This document shows, in pieces, positions 63,249-64,000 of a stretch of 64,000 bases of DNA. The first letter of the stretch is position 1. Each line of letters opens with the position of its first letter. The notes below the pieces were generated by a model. That model saw only the letters and a program-made list of their open reading frames with translations. It was not told the origin of the DNA and made no database searches. Position numbers and translations under genes: made by a program. The stretch spans positions 620,001 through 684,000 of the forward strand of contig NZ_OZ026475.1 in NCBI RefSeq assembly GCF_964020035.1, read 5' to 3'. Source of the DNA: Spiroplasma endosymbiont of Crioceris asparagi (lineage in GTDB: Bacteria; Bacillota_I; Bacilli_A; Mycoplasmatales; Mycoplasmataceae).

Positions 63249-64000
63249 TTATTTTTTGTTGTATTTTTTTCTTAAATAGAACAATAACATTTGAATGTCC
63301 GCAGGATTAATTCCAGTAATTCTTGATGCTTGTCCAATAGAGATTGGTCTTATTTTTTTAAGCAATTCTCTCGCCTCTGTTGCTAAATTTTCAACATTGT
63401 CATAATTAATATTTTCAGGAATTTGTTTTTTTTCTATTTTTTCAAATCTTTGAATTGTTTCATTTTCTTTTTGAATATAACCGGCAAATCTTATATGCAC
63501 AACTATATACTGCAATTGATTGTCAGTTAAATTTTTTAAACATTCTATTTGATTTTTTAGTTCTTTAACATCAACTGTAGGTTGTTTAATGATTTCATAA
63601 GCACTAATCCCTTGGCTTATTTTTGCCTGACCAGTTTCATTTAATTTTTTTGATAATTCAGATTTTGGAGTAAATCTAACTTCTTTTAATTTTTCAATTG
63701 TTAAATTAATTTGGTTTAAATATTCTTCATATTTTTTTCATTCATCATCGTTAATCAATCCAACTTCACGACCATATTTTTTTAACCTAATTTCTGCATT
63801 ATCATTTCTTAAAGTTAAACGGTATTCAGCCCTACTAGTTAATAATCTATAAGGTTCATTAACACCTTTATTAACTAAGTCATCGATCATTACTCCAATA
63901 TATGATTCACTTCTTTTCAAAATTAATGGTTCCTTATTTTCAATTTTAAGCACTGCATTTATTCCGGCAATTAAACCTTGACCAGCAGCTTCTTCATAAC
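63249..64000 (-). CDS. mnmG: tRNA uridine-5-carboxymethylaminomethyl synthase MnmG, C-terminal part
   Basis: MnmG with MnmE modifies U34 of tRNAs using FAD and tetrahydrofolate. About 250 C-terminal residues are in the window; the 5' part lies beyond the right edge. Landmarks: [56 protein letters not shown] and the C-terminal MnmE/tRNA-contacting helix [20 protein letters not shown]. Also called gidA. In the ancestral cluster it would be followed by rsmG; here the nucleoside transporter operon lies between. Confidence 0.96.

Overview
The window comes from a mollicute, most likely the Mesoplasma/Entomoplasma/Spiroplasma side of the class. The sequence is very AT-rich. Many conserved genes (secY, fusA, alaS, pyrG, gltX, prfA, rpsC, rplB) stay open only if in-frame TGA is read as tryptophan. 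Genes are packed with small gaps or overlaps, there is a PotC-like absence of large gaps, and the metabolism is that of a wall-less fermenter: arginine dihydrolase pathway, nucleoside and base import, ECF vitamin uptake. No species is claimed. Almost every gene is on the minus strand; only a HAD phosphatase and a type III pantothenate kinase are on the plus strand. No tRNA, rRNA, CRISPR array or intact insertion sequence was seen.

Layout, left to right in window coordinates (minus-strand transcription runs right to left). 1-4.4 kb: truA (partial), the ECF module ecfT-ecfA2-ecfA1 and an inserted membrane protein. 4.4-19.9 kb: the S10/spc/alpha ribosomal superoperon from rpsJ to rplQ, including secY, adk, map, infA and rpoA, with no rpmD (L30). 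20-25 kb: alaS, a HAD phosphatase and leucyl aminopeptidase. 25-28.3 kb: coaX, an ECF S component and a purine permease behind a purine riboswitch. 28.3-32.7 kb: the str operon (rpsL-rpsG-fusA) and tuf. 32.7-41.7 kb: a string of housekeeping and unknown genes (membrane proteins, tsaC, prmC, prfA, tdk, a DHH phosphoesterase, a degenerate ABC-ATPase-like protein, rpmE). 41.8-46.5 kb: arginine catabolism arcA-arcB-arcD-like-arcC. 46.7-52.5 kb: a mini helix-turn-helix gene, fba, pyrG, rpoE, an HD hydrolase and gltX. 52.6-57 kb: a TIM-barrel-like unknown, ychF, parB, parA and rsmG. 57-63.2 kb: a nucleoside ABC transporter operon behind a second, different purine-class riboswitch. 63.2-64 kb: the end of mnmG.

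The most interesting content is regulatory RNA. The leader of the nucleoside transporter operon (63109-63174) folds as a purine-riboswitch relative. Its L2 loop, C-rich J2/3 and J3/1 match the rare 2'-deoxyguanosine class first described in Mesoplasma florum. It is followed by an intrinsic terminator whose 5' arm can alternatively pair with the 5' strand of P1, so an OFF switch is predicted. The leader of the purine permease (28199-28260) has a canonical-looking purine aptamer with U at the specificity position (adenine-type), also arranged as an OFF switch. Both aptamers carry the identical L3 loop ACCAAU and near-identical L2 loops, which suggests duplication and divergence. With tdk, adk and pyrG in the same window, this outlines a purine/deoxynucleoside salvage programme.

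Other unusual points: ribosomal proteins L29 and S5 have long Ala/Lys/Pro tandem-repeat tails (L29 is 349 aa); the nucleoside permease carries a ~330-residue Lys-rich coiled-coil tail; a 613-aa protein looks like an ABC ATPase plus TOBE domain that has lost all nucleotide-binding motifs; both EcfA subunits have long N-terminal extensions; and the ancestral mnmG-rsmG-parA-parB cluster is interrupted by the nucleoside transporter.
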